Shown piece by piece: positions 37,001-48,338 of a stretch of 64,000 nt of DNA. Source of the DNA: Paracamarosporium sp. OC-R06-R3 (taxonomy: Eukaryota > Ascomycota > Dothideomycetes > Pleosporales > Didymosphaeriaceae). The DNA is taken from positions 703,649 through 767,648 of the forward strand of contig JACVRA010000210.1 in assembly GCA_019828545.1 (NCBI GenBank). The letters run 5' to 3'. A program made the translations under genes and the position numbers. The notes under the pieces were generated by a model, which was given only the letters and a program-made list of their open reading frames with translations, searched no databases and was not told the origin of the DNA. Each line of letters begins with the position of its first letter. The stretch's first letter is position 1.

Positions 37001-37570
37001 ATGGCCCCAGACAACGAAAACTACCGCTCGCTCGCAACGACCCAAATCCGCGCCCTGTCGACCCTCGCATCCCGCGTCCCTCCAATCCTCAACCACGCAG
37101 CGACCACCCTCTCCCAACTAACCAACTCGCCCATCCCGTCCTCCGCTGCTACCGCAGATTCACCGCAAGCCCGCCGCGATGCTCTTTCTGCGTCTGCGGG
37201 AGAGTACTTCTCCGCCGTGTTTAACCTCGCCAAGGATCTACACAAACAAGTCAGCGACCTGGAGGAGGCGGGCGTGATTCCTGCCGAGGAGGTCCGGTAT
37301 GTCGCGCGGACGGGGGCAGAGGACAAGGCAAGTGTAGCAGCGCCGACTGGAGCAGGAATGCCGCAGACGACGGCCAAGGACAGCGAGGCTAGCGTTACAA
37401 ATGGCGGATTGGGCGAGTTCGATATCGGGGTGCTGAATGCGCGGGCGGGCGTGCGAGAAGGGGGCGAGGGAGAGGTATTGGAAAAGGTCAAGAGGCTTTT
37501 GGACGATTTGGAAACGCGGACAAAGAACGGGAATGGGAAAGATGGAGAAGAGAAGATGGATGAGACGTGA
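37001..37570 (+). CDS. MED11: Mediator complex subunit 11 (MED11)
   Basis: Single-exon gene of 189 residues. MED11 is a head-module subunit of Mediator that pairs with MED22 and contacts TFIIH and RNA polymerase II. The N-terminal half fits the family: a helix from YRSLATTQIRALSTLASRVP into PILNHAATTLSQLTN, then a helical segment EYFSAVFNLAKDLHKQVSDL with EEAGVIP. The C-terminal half is variable, Gly/Lys/Glu-rich, and ends in a helix (VLEKVKRLLDDLETRTK). Assignment rests on pattern and length; small Mediator subunits are divergent, so some doubt remains. Being head-to-head with TAF5 supports a role in transcription initiation. Confidence 0.7.
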   Translation: MAPDNENYRSLATTQIRALSTLASRVPPILNHAATTLSQLTNSPIPSSAATADSPQARRDALSASAGEYFSAVFNLAKDLHKQVSDLEEAGVIPAEEVRYVARTGAEDKASVAAPTGAGMPQTTAKDSEASVTNGGLGEFDIGVLNARAGVREGGEGEVLEKVKRLLDDLETRTKNGNGKDGEEKMDET

Positions 37571-38418
37571 GGGGAATGCTGCCAACAACTACCTTTGGCT
37601 CTCCGAGCTTTGGAACCTGTGTCTAAGTAAGGTCGCATGCGGAATATGGTTCGCTTCATCCATTTCCGCACATCGAACATCTTGTACAGCAACGCCCAAA
37701 AAGTAGCGCTAATCCTCTCCCTCACTGAAACGCAGTCCGAAAGAGCTTGATAAAAAGGGACACATTCCGGAAAGATAAAAGCAGAAAAGAAGAGCGAGGA
37801 TCAAAACAACCGCTACAAGGATGACGGCCGAGATACGCTGAGAAAGACTACTGTTGCAGAGTTGCGAATGAACCAACGGAAGCAGCATGCCTGCATTCAG
37901 GCCTCGCAGCCAGGACAACGTCAAAGACATAAACTCGAGACCGACACTGAGATCCCGTTGCCAAAGTGCCACTTCCCTTCGCCGCTCGTTGCAAACGTAA
38001 GGAACCAAGACACGTCGCCGGGTAGACCCATTTACCATGGATCACGCCAGCCCAAGCCGCACAACAACTCAACAGCACTGTCGCACCCACTTCAGCGCAA
38101 ATCACTCTGCCCAGAAAGGTAACATAGAAGCACATAGACGGACATCATACCAATGATTCGCACGTATGTAAGATACATAGCAAAAGAAAACCTTCGTGCG
38201 TATGCGCATGGGAATCTTGAAGCCCCCTCCCTGCCTCCCTCGCTCGTCTTCATATGTAACCCTTAACCAACAATATGAATGTGCACATACAAAAGCGGCG
38301 TCCATGCCGACGACCAACTCCACACTACTCCAAGCCCTAGACAGATAGATTGATAGATAAGGAAAAAGCGCTCGCTACAGTTGCACAAGGATAGATAGAT
38401 GAAGGAAAAAAGTTTCGT
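37571..38418. other. 3'-3' spacer MED11/BSD2
   Basis: No gene seen. Near the BSD2 end it has GATA-type microsatellite pieces (gatagattgatagataa, 38345-38400). Confidence 0.5.
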
Positions 38419-39645
38419 TTAGACGCTCCTTTCAGGGCTCTCACCCTCGGCTATGACGGCCACGCCCAGCCCCCGATCGGGAGATTGCAACACGAGCTGC
38501 TCGTGCCTCCTTGCCCTCACGAAATCGCTTACGCTCTTGATCAGAATGAACCAACCAACAATCATAAGTCCGTATGCAAGCCAGTCGCTACTGCTAATCC
38601 CTGAGCTTGCGGGTGTAGTCTCTCCTGCATTCCCGTTGCCCCCTAATGCATTCGGATCAAAGTCGTGACTGTTCGGATCACTCGGCACGCCGCCGTCGAA
38701 GCCGCCACCTGGTGAGTCATTCCCGGATGAGAGGTTTGAAGCCGATTTCATGGTGAAGCCGTATTGGACGAGCGTTATTCCGAGACCAGCGCGGGAACCG
38801 TTTTTGGCGGCGTGGGTAGTGTGGAGAAGGTAGGTAAGGAGGAAACCAACGAGCTGGAAGGACATGGATATCATGGCATTCCATACGAAAGAGAAGACGG
38901 ATCCGACAGGGAGACCTTCAACGAAGACTTCATCGCCAAAGGTGCCAGGGGCGAGAATCGTGGTTTCCCAGTAGGGCGGCGTGGCATCGGCTGCAGCTTG
39001 TTCATAGGTCTAAATAGTATTAGTACTCTTATACTGCAAGCCTACTACATGTATAGGTGCACGTACCGGAGGCTTCTCCTCGACCTCTTCCCCTCTCGTT
39101 GGCTTTGCACTGAGGTTCGCCCACACGCCGTCGTTCTGTCCTCCGCCATATATCCTGCCTCCACTTGGAGCAACTGGGGTAAAAACGGGCAGCTGTGTCA
39201 CGCTCCTTTGTCTTCCTGGCCTTACTGGCCTCAGCGTGTTGTCGTCGACGTCTCTCTGCTCCTCTGGGCTTCCCCGCATGAGCCGTTGCCGATCATCGCT
39301 CTCGTCGTCTTCGTCATCCGAGTCGGCGTCGAAAGTGTCTGCGAGGGTGCCGTCGGCATCGTTGGCGAGCGGGTCGTCCGAGAGGAGACGGCGCGAAGCG
39401 GCGGTTGGCGACGAGGCGCGGCTATGGAACGACGGGGGTGGCGAGGCGGGGATGGGGTATGGCGCTTGGGGGCTTTGGGGAGTGTCAACAATGTCGTCGT
39501 CGTCGTGCTCTGCAATCTGTGCGTATCGCATTGTCAGTCTCGTCGTGTTCTGCGAGTGCGGGTACCCCTGGGGCGCGGAGACGCTGCCTCGAGGTGCGGC
39601 CTGGGGCTGTTGAGTACGTACCCGCTCGTATCGCTGCGGGCCCAT
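38419..39645 (-). CDS. BSD2: BSD2-like metal homeostasis / Rsp5 adaptor protein
   Basis: Homologue of yeast Bsd2 and animal Ndfip (DUF2370). These integral ER/Golgi/endosome proteins recruit the ubiquitin ligase Rsp5/Nedd4 to metal transporters and other membrane cargo. Two exons (39645-39067, 39009-38419) give 389 residues. The N-terminal half is acidic and disordered, rich in Asp/Ser/Pro. Two PY-type motifs lie at the exon junction: PPTY (created by splicing) and PPYW just after. The family core follows: TTILAPGTFGDEVFVEGLPV, GSVFSFVWNAMISMSFQLVG, then FLLTYLLHTTHAAKNGSRAG, with the first two membrane segments. A third membrane helix (WLAYGLMIVGWFILIKSVSDF) precedes RARRHEQLVLQSP. It is intact. 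Confidence 0.9.
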
Positions 39646-39956
39646 TATTGCGCTGCAGCGGACTGGTGCGCTGCGAGCTTGAAAGGAGACGGGAGTGAAA
39701 GGAATAGAAAGTAAAGAAGCGAGTGAAAGGAACGGTAGGCGTGGTATGTGAGTGTGTCAGGCGCAGGTGTCAGTCCATGGGCGTCGCAGCGCTGGGCCAA
39801 GTCCGTGGAAGCCGCAGCGCCTGTGGACCCGCCCGAACGGGGCAAGGCTCAGCCACCGCTTTGTCACACTACGCGCCGCCACTGAACCTATCGAATGTCG
39901 TAGATGATGCGAGCATTTGTTGCGGACGAACAATCGCGCACATCACGACAGCCGCC
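39646..39956. promoter_or_regulatory. Bidirectional spacer BSD2/CBP6-like
   Basis: 311 bases between divergent start codons; moderately GC-rich, no clear TATA box. Confidence 0.45.
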
Positions 39957-40423
39957 ATGTCGCAAGCCGTGAGTATTTGCGGCACTGCAGTGTTCTGTCG
40001 CATCGCTGACCCCAATACCTGCAGACCATATCAAAGCACTACACGCGCATCCTCTCCCTCTGGCCAAAGGACCTCCTCCGCCCAAACCTCCCCTTCACAC
40101 GCACAATTGAGCGCCGTGCAACACCCTATGGCGTGAAGCCCGTATCGCCGCCTCTCGAGGATGCAAATAAGTCGGATGCAGCCGCAAAGCCTGCACCTGT
40201 AGCAAAATCAAGCCCACAAGCCGAGTTGCCACAGATCAATGCGCTATACTCTCTGCTCGAGAACCGATACAGCAAGAAATACCCCATGTCACCGGGCGTG
40301 TTGAAGCCGACATCGAATCCGGAACACTATGATCGCCTAATGGAGGAGATCGAGCGCGCGCCCAAGAAGAGCTGGCTGCAGGCCAAGATGGACGAGTGGA
40401 AAATGAAGATCAGATGGCAGTAG
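39957..40423 (+). CDS. CBP6/UQCC2-like complex III assembly factor (mitochondrial)
   Basis: Small protein of 136 residues in two exons. The first exon is only 12 bases (39957-39968, MSQA) and joins 40025-40423 in phase. The sequence SKHYTRILSLWPKDLLRPNL then PFTRTIERR resembles the Cbp6/UQCC2 family, which binds the mitoribosome tunnel exit and newly made cytochrome b during complex III assembly. The later INALYSLLENRYSKKYPMSP and the C-terminal RAPKKSWLQAKMDEWKMKI also agree with fungal members as I remember them. The protein is basic and small, fitting a mitochondrial location. The assignment is by pattern, so it is moderate. Confidence 0.62.
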
Positions 40424-40826
40424 TGTGGTACAGGAAGTGTATAATAAGAATAGCGGTTGGAGCTTTTCGTGTACAACAATAGGGAATAGGCGCATTGCGA
40501 CTGGAAAATATCTCTGGAATGTACAATATGCATCACACCATCGGGCATTAGGACCTTGTGATAGGTAGTCGTCCACCACGAACACTATGGTTCATACAAC
40601 CACTGTACAAACAAACCTAGGGCAGGGGTTTCTACCCAAGACACATAATGCAAAATCAATCAATGTCGTATGAGAGGTTCCCCTCATGCTTAGGTACTAT
40701 GAGCAATGCGTCCTCCAACGCAAATAAAATCATGAGCAATGGGTATCGTAAACGCCGAACAAGTCAAACACCCCAATAATTCAACACCCCAACATTGAGA
40801 GCACGCTTCTCCATTCTCGGAAGACA
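40424..40826. other. 3'-3' spacer, no gene seen
   Basis: Convergent spacer; nothing recognised. Confidence 0.5.
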
Positions 40827-42060
40827 TCACTTGCTCGCCAAAAAGATACGGGTGGACCGCCTCTTGACCAGGATATCTAAAACAACTTGTAAGTAGACAT
40901 TGCATGTTCAAGAGTAGAATACTCACCTATACCAGAATCAATGCTGCCATTACGAGCCTTCTTATTCCTGGAGCGCTTCGTCCCGTCCTTGTGGCTCTCG
41001 TCATTTGGGATGTTCGCATCGGCGCGATCAGGGTACTTGACCTATATGCGGGTTGGCGAGAAGTGAGGGAAATATGTATCGATACGCTTACCTGATCCTT
41101 CACATCCCAGTCAGACAAGTCAGAAGGGCAATCCGAGAACGGACTGGACTCGAGAAGCATTCCCTTGGCACGATCGGCCTCTCTAGTATCTGCTGGTGGT
41201 CGTGAGCCAACACTCCGATTATGACTTCATCATCACAAAACATACCTGCTCCGACGCTTCCAGGCCCTGTGTGAATACTGTCGTCCGAGGAATTCAGATG
41301 AACGAGCCCACTGCTCACAGAACCTGGGGTTTTCTCTTCTTCGGTAACGCTCACGGCTCGCGCCACTGCTCCCCCACCTGAAGCTGCATCCAAAGCACGG
41401 CCGTCAATCCCAGCAAGCAAAGCGGGAGGAATCCTCATACCGCAAAGCTTGTAACTGTCGACCATGTCCAGCCCCTTCACCAGCATGTGCTGCCCAATCA
41501 TCATGCCCTCAATCTGCCCTAACAGCCGCTCGCGGTCGGGATGACCTGGAAACAGGTTGTCCCGCAACAGTGTATTCCGGTGGACATTTCCATCGAGCAG
41601 AGTGACCGCCGAGTCTTCTTGCAAGAACTGGGCGAGTAACTGCTCGGGATGAGGTCTAGCTGGCTCCTGTGCGCGGTCTTGGAGCAAATCGCTATCGTCA
41701 CTCCCAAGAGGAAGCACGCCGCCAGATGCATCTTCCGACATCTGCACATCCTCATCTTCTTCAAGCCAAAGGCCCACAGGTCGCGGCGTAGGTGGACGTC
41801 CATCTGGGTCGTTGGGATCGTTGAACTCGTGGTAGACTGCGAGCATGAGCACCGACGCATAACTTTCTATGTTTCATTTAGTCCCTATAAGGTAGCTTAC
41901 TGCCATTATCATCCCAGAACCCGTCGGTGCCATTCCACCGGTATGTTCCATCATAGAAGAGTATGGACCTTTCTGTGAGCAGGTCTTTCCAGTGGGCGGG
42001 GTGCTTGTGGCTCCCTGTGGTAGCAGTGCCGTTGCAATCAATGTTGTTTACTCCAGCCAT
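40827..42060 (-). CDS. Hypothetical protein, acidic, five exons
   Basis: Unknown protein of about 337 residues. Five exons join in phase: 42060-41901, 41836-41246, 41189-41092, 41041-40927, 40876-40827. The N-terminal 55 residues look folded and rich in Trp, Gly and Asn (HPAHWKDLLTERSILFYDGT, YRWNGTDGFWDDNG), followed by IYHEFNDPNDPDGRPPTPRP. The middle is acidic, then comes a helical stretch with HPDRERLLGQIEGMMIGQHM and LVKGLDMVDSYKLCGMRIPP. The C-terminal third is charged, with a basic KRSRNKKARNG patch that could be a nuclear signal. No known domain is recognised. Phase agreement at four introns supports a real gene; the last short exon is the least certain. Confidence 0.6.
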
Positions 42061-42731
42061 GTCTCGGTTTATAGCAGGAAACCCCGGAAGAGTCGTGGAG
42101 TTTCCACAAGAGGTGGGAGGCAGGAAGCAGGAGCAATTTGGGTGTGTACCTTAGCGTGGTTGCTGCGGGGAGACTGCGAGTGAAGGAAGGAGCGGTTGAG
42201 TTAAAAGGGCGCGTAGCAGAATACTTGTTAATGAAAGACAAGCACAGAGCGGCTCAGCAGTCATGTCGAAATCCGTTTTCTCGATTTCGAAAAACGACAA
42301 ACCAGCCGGAAACCCCAAACATAGCAACAAGTCATCGAAACCGAGAAGTTGGTAAGACAATCAAACTTCAATGCTGGATGACCGACGATGGTAATTCCCT
42401 TGAACCAGAAAACAAATTCCATAGTAGAATACAGAAACACCCATTCCGATATTACATCTATCTTTTTGGGAGCTGAAGATGCAAGCTCGCACATGAGCAA
42501 ACTCCATACCACATGCTAAAAACACTTAAAACAACACCAGCCATACCGTCTCGACGAGAATAACACCTTAATCGCCCTTGGCCCGAAAACGCCATTTCGT
42601 AATTGCAGACATCCGCCCTTGGTAGGTGTACCAACAAAAGAGCTACTGGAGATATTTGTTGTACAGCTTCGTGCATCTAATGGAAGGAATACAAAAGAGA
42701 AAGCCGACAAACTAGTGAAGGCGGTGCGCAG
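42061..42731. other. Intergenic, no gene seen
   Basis: Promoter side of the hypothetical gene and 3' side of HPC2. Frames of 60-110 codons without motifs. Confidence 0.45.
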
Positions 42732-44582
42732 CTAGGATGCTGAATGAACAGTCCCAGCGTGAGCTGCGACGGGTATGTTGGTGATATTGTTGGTTCCGAG
42801 CTGCTGGCTGAATTCGATTCGCTTAGCCTTTTCCTGCTCCATCATGGCACGGTCAGCCTTGGTCACTCGGGGCTTCCGAACGGTTTGACCGCCGCGTGAC
42901 CCTGGACCGCCGCCGCGTCCCCGGCCTCTTCCTGCTGCATCTCCTCGAGCGGCTGCACCACGACCGCGACCGCGACCACGCTTGACAGTACCGTCGGCTC
43001 TATTAACCATTAGTATACTACAGAGAAAGTCACTTTTCTTGACAAGGGCATACCTCTCGACAGCAGGTTTCTCCTCGGTGACAAGAGGACCGCTGTAGAC
43101 GAAAAAGCCATCCTTGGCCATGAGCGCTTGTTGCTCCCAAGCTAGTTCGGTGTCGTCGATAAAATCGTCTTCTTTGTCGTAGTCTTCCTGTTTCCTCTTG
43201 CGTGGTTTCTTCGTCTTGCCAGCAGCGGAACCCTCGTCATCCATGCCCGTGTTACCACCGTTGCTCTCGTTGTCCGACAGGTCAACCGACATATCATCAG
43301 CTGATCCGGCGAGACCGGCAGCCTTTTCGAGAGCAGCGCCCATGGAAGTGATCTGTCGCTGACGCTCTCGACGGGCTGCAATGCGAGGATGCAAAGCGGC
43401 AAACCCATACTTTTTCTCCACCTCCTGCGCAAAGTTGATGGTGACGTTCTCGCGACCTTTCAAAGGGAAGGTGAGCCATATATTGACGCCTGTTGGCTCG
43501 GTCGAAGCATTGCCATTGCCATTTGTGTTGGCGACTGGACCAAACGGAGTGCCTGAGAGTAGGCCGCTTCCTGTCGGCAAGGGCGGTGGAGCCTCCTTCT
43601 GGCGGGCCTTGACAGGTGGTGTCGGTGCGTTCGAGGGAGTGCCCGCGCTTGTGGAGTCTGTCTTCTTCATGGGCACTGAAGTCCTTTGGTCAGAATCGAC
43701 ATCCATGGGAGCAGGGCCTAGAGGTGGTGCGGGGCGAGGTGGCTGCGAGTTGTCCTGTAGTGGAAGGAGCGGCCCTTGTCGATTTGGCATGGCGGCTGGT
43801 GACAAGGGAGCAGAGGTAATGGACGGTTGCTGCTGCAGCCTAGCAGGCTGTGCGTAGGCCGAGTTGGTGACAGTGGGCGGATCAATGAGGGAGGTGATGG
43901 AGGGCGATGCGCTTGCTCGGTTGACGGGCGGCGAGATGGGCGGCGGAGGAGGGGCAGCGGCTGCAACGAGTGGTTTCGACTCGTAGATGCCGCCGCGGAT
44001 GGGGTCATAACGCTGGCCTGAGCTCGCAGGTCGCGGTGTCGAAGGGGCCGGGGTGATGTGCGAAAGGTTGGGGTTGCCGTGAAGAGGCTCTGCGGCAACG
44101 CGTGGAGGCGGAGGTTGCGTAACAGGAGGGGGCTGCTCTGGTTGGAGTACCTGTGCCAGCTCTGTGGGTCTTGTTTGCGGCGCGGATGGTTGTTGTGGTA
44201 CATTCACAGCTGGCTTCTCCTCTACGGGTGCGGGGGATGCATTCTGTGCCTCGAGGGACGGCTTGGCCCTCCTCTTGCGCGGCGCAGGGGCTGCAGCGGC
44301 ATCCTTTGGCTCTGCGGCCTTGCGAGGCTTGCGGGGCTTCTTCTCCTCTGTGTTGGGGTCTTTGGGCTTTGGCTTGGGGCCGGGCTTCTTGCGGACGGTG
44401 CCAGCAGCCGTGAGCCTGGGCGTGGGCGTTGTGGACGCTGCAGGGGTGGGCGTGCTAGCATTTGCTGCAACACCATAGCCAGCGCTCGCGGGCTGGACGG
44501 CCGAATTGTTGGGGGTGCCCTCGGGCGAATGGGGCGGCGAGCTCAGACTACCGGGCGACGATGCGACATCTGCTGCGTCCAT
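42732..44582 (-). CDS. HPC2: HIR complex subunit HPC2 (ubinuclein-like)
   Basis: Subunit of the HIR histone chaperone complex, which deposits H3-H4 outside replication and represses histone genes. Two exons (44582-43054, 42999-42732) give 598 residues. The start at 44582 (MDAADVASSPGS) is preferred to upstream Met codons, whose leader is hydrophobic and unlike the family. Most of the chain is disordered and rich in Pro, Ala and Lys, with a KKPGPKPKPKDP AT-hook-like stretch. The diagnostic Hpc2-related domain is YDKEDDFIDDTELAWEQQAL, MAKDGFFVYSGPLV. The C-terminus has RGRGRGRG-type repeats. The 54-base intron has no stop and a length divisible by three, so its retention would add 18 residues in frame. 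Confidence 0.85.
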   Translation of the reverse strand: MDAADVASSPGSLSSPPHSPEGTPNNSAVQPASAGYGVAANASTPTPAASTTPTPRLTAAGTVRKKPGPKPKPKDPNTEEKKPRKPRKAAEPKDAAAAPAPRKRRAKPSLEAQNASPAPVEEKPAVNVPQQPSAPQTRPTELAQVLQPEQPPPVTQPPPPRVAAEPLHGNPNLSHITPAPSTPRPASSGQRYDPIRGGIYESKPLVAAAAPPPPPISPPVNRASASPSITSLIDPPTVTNSAYAQPARLQQQPSITSAPLSPAAMPNRQGPLLPLQDNSQPPRPAPPLGPAPMDVDSDQRTSVPMKKTDSTSAGTPSNAPTPPVKARQKEAPPPLPTGSGLLSGTPFGPVANTNGNGNASTEPTGVNIWLTFPLKGRENVTINFAQEVEKKYGFAALHPRIAARRERQRQITSMGAALEKAAGLAGSADDMSVDLSDNESNGGNTGMDDEGSAAGKTKKPRKRKQEDYDKEDDFIDDTELAWEQQALMAKDGFFVYSGPLVTEEKPAVERYALVKKSDFLCSILMVNRADGTVKRGRGRGRGAAARGDAAGRGRGRGGGPGSRGGQTVRKPRVTKADRAMMEQEKAKRIEFSQQLGTNNITNIPVAAHAGTVHSAS

Positions 44583-46397
44583 GGCTCGCGAAAACCAAAC
44601 CTCTGCGACGGCAGACCTCGCAGAAGCGCGCGCTACACGGCTACAGGAACGACAGAAGAAGCACAGAAGGAGAGCGGCCCAATTGCCGGAATAACACGTT
44701 GGCGGCGTGCTGGCTGGCAGACTCAACACCAACGTTGCTGTAGCGAGATAGACGACGGGCGCGGGCGACAACACGAAAACCGAAATGCAGGCCGGGCGGA
44801 CGGCGGCAAGGGGCTCTAAGGGCGACCTGGGCACGGGGACGAACACGACGCTGCTTCACCCGCGGTCAGTTTGATGGCGGCACCCTGGGACGGCGCGGGA
44901 TCGATGGAATTGACGCAGGAGACATGCAAAGGAAGAAGTGGGAGAGGGAGTCGCCAGGTGTCGAGGGGCCTTCACGTATAAAGGGCAGCAGCGCAGACTG
45001 GGAGACATTGGGCGGGCCAGTCAAAGCACGGGCAACGGTTACGAGAAGATATACGCCAGAAGGGAGCGACCGAGCTGGGGCGTTCACAGAGGCAGGAGAC
45101 TGCCTGGAAGAGTCTTGCCGTAGGGCTGGCTCGTCTGCCACGACGACAGACGGGACCCATGGTGCGCCGCCGGGCCCAGCATGGCTGCCGCTGCAACTCG
45201 CTCTCTCGTGCCGTCGACAGCTGCTTCGTACCGTCGCCGTCGCCGTCGCCGTTGCTCTGCTACACGTCTCGCAGAGTGAAGCAGACATGGCTTCCAGAAA
45301 CCGACATTGAGATTGCTCTCCAGCCACAGCCGCTGCCACGCATGCACCTCAGACAGCCGAGAAAGGCGTCACAGGCGCCTGATGTCGATGCCCATGCCCG
45401 CCCGCCCATTCGCCGGCTTGCTGACCCAGCCAGGATCGGCGCCACCTGACAGAGATCCATCATGTGCAGTCAGCAGCCTTGTATGCGTCTGCCTCCTTTA
45501 GCCAGTCCGCCCGTGGTGTTGACCTGCTGCCACTCAGTTTCGCTTAGACGCCTGATTGGCCAGTGCGCTACTCACCCTCCGCGGCTAACCACAACGGGAT
45601 GCATCGCATGCACGACAACCCTCGAATTCTCCGATCCCATACCTGCCTCCCAAGAACCTCCATCTGCCTCAAGTCCGGCTCTATCTTCCCCAGTGCTTCT
45701 CTTCCTGCATCTTCGCCTGCCGCATCCTCTTTCGCGTTCCATCTGTTCGGTGCGGGGGACTCCCCTGCTGATCTGCACTACCTTTCTGGAACATGCGCGT
45801 GCACCTTGCCGTGCACGAACGTGAAACGATGCTTGCGGAATAGGCCACTGCCGCCACCAGAACCCGTCACACTTGTGGCACTTCAGAGGAGCCTCACCCT
45901 GCTAGAACCCGTCACACTTTCTGCACCTCAGAGAAGTCTCAACTCTGCTAGAGCTAGCAGACAAAGGGTCCATGTATACCCATCCCACCTAGGGCAAGAC
46001 ATACACAAAAAAACGACTTTGTACTACCGTTCTAAAATTATCTCGTGTTTCCCAAGGAATACTCGTTAAGCCGAGTGGCGCTAGCTATGCACCTGGCTGC
46101 CACATCTGGTGCACGCACAGTAGTCACACGGATGGAGTTAGTAGAGTTTGAACAGATGATTACTGGTGAATTGCAAGCCTATGGACAAATGATACACAGA
46201 GATGCAGCAGCGAATCACATCCTGCCACCGCATACACAGTGTCGACCAAAACGTTTTATTGCCGGTGGATACCCAGCCCCACGTCAAACGCCTAGCTGCA
46301 GAAAAAGAAAATCCAGTGGTACATGCCCGTAACGCCAGCTTAAGGTATATCGTGCCGCCGAACAGAGGGAAGGCATGGCTCGTGCATCGTCACCATT
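44583..46397. other. Intergenic, 1.8 kb, promoter side of HPC2
   Basis: No gene recognised. Contains a short (GTCGCC) patch near 45236 and a 45-base duplication at 45859. A plus-strand frame of 168 codons (45563-46069) spans the duplication but is Ser/Pro/Leu-rich and lacks motifs. Confidence 0.45.
45859..45948. repeat. Imperfect tandem duplication, 45-base unit
   Basis: Two adjacent copies, 45859-45903 and 45904-45948, both starting AGAACCCGTCACACTT and ending CTGCT, with about ten differences between them. Confidence 0.85.
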
Positions 46398-48052
46398 CTA
46401 CGCCTTGCTCTTCTTCTTCTTCTTTTTGCCTTCGCCATCCTCCTCATCAGCATGCTTCCTCTTCTTGTCCTTCTTGGACTTCTTCTCCGACACTTCCTCG
46501 TCATCATGCTTTGACTTTTTCTCCTTCTTCTCCTTCTTCTTCTTTTCGCGGACGGCTTGCTCCGTGGCCTTTCCGGTGATGCCGTCAGCCATCACAACGT
46601 CCTCTGTAGCATGCGCGGTTGGGTCTTCGGTATCAATATCAGCCAGCACAGACTCCATGGCAGCTTGCATCACATCAGAGTTCTTCGCAGGAGTGGCACC
46701 GGAGGCGTAAAACTCTATCCTCTCCTCAACCTGGCGCTTTAGGGCCTCTCCGAACTTGGAAGTGGGAGTTTCCGAGAAGCAGTCAATACGCGATGCCACT
46801 GAGGTCTTGTTGGCCAGGAACCTCGATATTCTTCCTTTGGATTTGGTGCCAGTCTTTCCGATGAACGAGGAGTGGTAGATCAGACCATATTTGGGGGTGT
46901 TTCCTTTCGTCTTGAGTGCACTATTAAATTGTCAGTCAGGCCAAGTTTGGATTTAGATGCATAACATACCGGAAGAGTGCCTTTTCAGCACCAAGAATCT
47001 GTACAGTGGAGGCAGGATATTTCGCCAAATTGGTCAGGGAACCAGCCTTGGAGATGAGTCGCGCTCCCACTGTGTCGCCAATAAGGGCCGCAAGGTTGGG
47101 CGCAACAGAGTTCATCCTGCTAGAAAGGTAGTTGCTGAGCTGTCTGCGGTATGCGGCCAAGGAGGCTGTTCGCTTGGCAAAAGCCATTACGATCTCCATG
47201 TCTGCCTCAGATAGGTCTCGTCCCATCGAAGTGCGAGCAGCCTTAATGATGGCTTGCGCTGCACCTTCGTCATCATCCACCACAGCAGCAAGATCGTGCA
47301 GATCGTCCTCGCCTAGCCGCGATTTGTCGCCAATGTGTAAGACCACCTTAGCATATTGATCGTTGCTGGAGACGACCTTCGATAGCTCTGGGAAATGCCA
47401 GCCGTAGTTTTCCCTCAACCTCATGCAGAACTGGTTCAGGTCTTTGTCAACCTGATCGAGCGTGGCGATTGCTTGGATAATATGGTTGTCATGCTTGGCC
47501 ACGGAAAACTTGACCTTTGCGCGGGAGTATGCGTGACCCAGACCCAGAACGGACCTTTCAATGTCGCCAGCCTGAAGCTGTTTAGTAATCTTTTCAGCAT
47601 GCTGGCGGAGTCCTCGCAGCAGGTCGCCAACAACTTGGTTGGTATCACCCGTTTCGCATTGAACATTGGGGAAGGCAGTCTTGATGCTACCCGCGAGATT
47701 TTTCTCCCAGATACCGAGTGTAATCGTCTTCTTCTTGGAGGCTTTAGGAAGGTTCGACTCGAGTGTAGCCCGAAGGAAATCGCTCATGATGCCCTCGCTA
47801 ACATCGTTGATCTCCTGCAGCGCATTTTGTGTTCCTTGGAATGGGGTCAATCCCACGAGCTCAACGGTCTTTCCGAACTTGGCAAGATCCTGCACGGCAT
47901 CTTGAACTTCCTTCAATCGGTTGCCAATGGTGTCGGGTTGGTTCACAACTTTGAATACCTGAGCTTGTTAGCTGCAGCGCATCCAGAACGGATTCGCAGC
48001 AACTTACCGAATACCCTATTGGGTTCTCGTGAAGCAGGTAGTCGACCGACAT
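46398..48052 (-). CDS. NOP56: Box C/D snoRNP core protein NOP56
   Basis: Core protein of box C/D small nucleolar ribonucleoproteins, which guide 2'-O-methylation and processing of rRNA in the nucleolus. Three exons (48052-48008, 47958-46970, 46920-46398) give 518 residues. It starts [20 protein letters not shown]. The coiled-coil and Nop domains follow, with [27 protein letters not shown] and the RNA-binding signature ([54 protein letters not shown]). After [14 protein letters not shown] comes the lysine-rich KKEK/KKKSK tail typical of NOP56. Both introns are 49 bases. It is divergent from CCT6 and intact. Confidence 0.97.
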
Positions 48053-48338
48053 GTTGCGCAGCTGGTGTCAAGTGCGCGGAGGTTTGCAAAAGTGTGCGGG
48101 CGGCCGGCCAATGTTCTTCGCAATCGAAAAACGAAAAGCGCGCGGTGGAGCTTTGCGAGGGCGCAATTTTCTCGGATCGGAATAACGTGGAAGTGCCAAG
48201 CCCTGCAAACGCCTAGTGCGCCTACAATTTCATTGGGGACGCGACATACGCGAAAACAGCCAGCCAGGCTTCCGCCATAACGAATCTCCACCGGGCTGTT
48301 GCTTTCTTCCAGATATCCCCGATAGAATTTTCGTCACA
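48053..48338. promoter_or_regulatory. Bidirectional spacer NOP56/CCT6
   Basis: 286 bases between divergent start codons of two growth-related genes; a shared promoter is likely. No obvious TATA box. Confidence 0.5.

Noticed and set aside
44583..44846. Upstream in-frame extension of HPC2
   Set aside because: The leader (MFVPVPRSPLEPL...) is hydrophobic and Cys-rich, unlike HPC2 proteins; the Met at 44582 begins typical disordered sequence.
45563..46069. Plus-strand frame of 168 codons upstream of NOP56
   Set aside because: Low-complexity, spans a noncoding tandem duplication and has no recognisable domain or signal.
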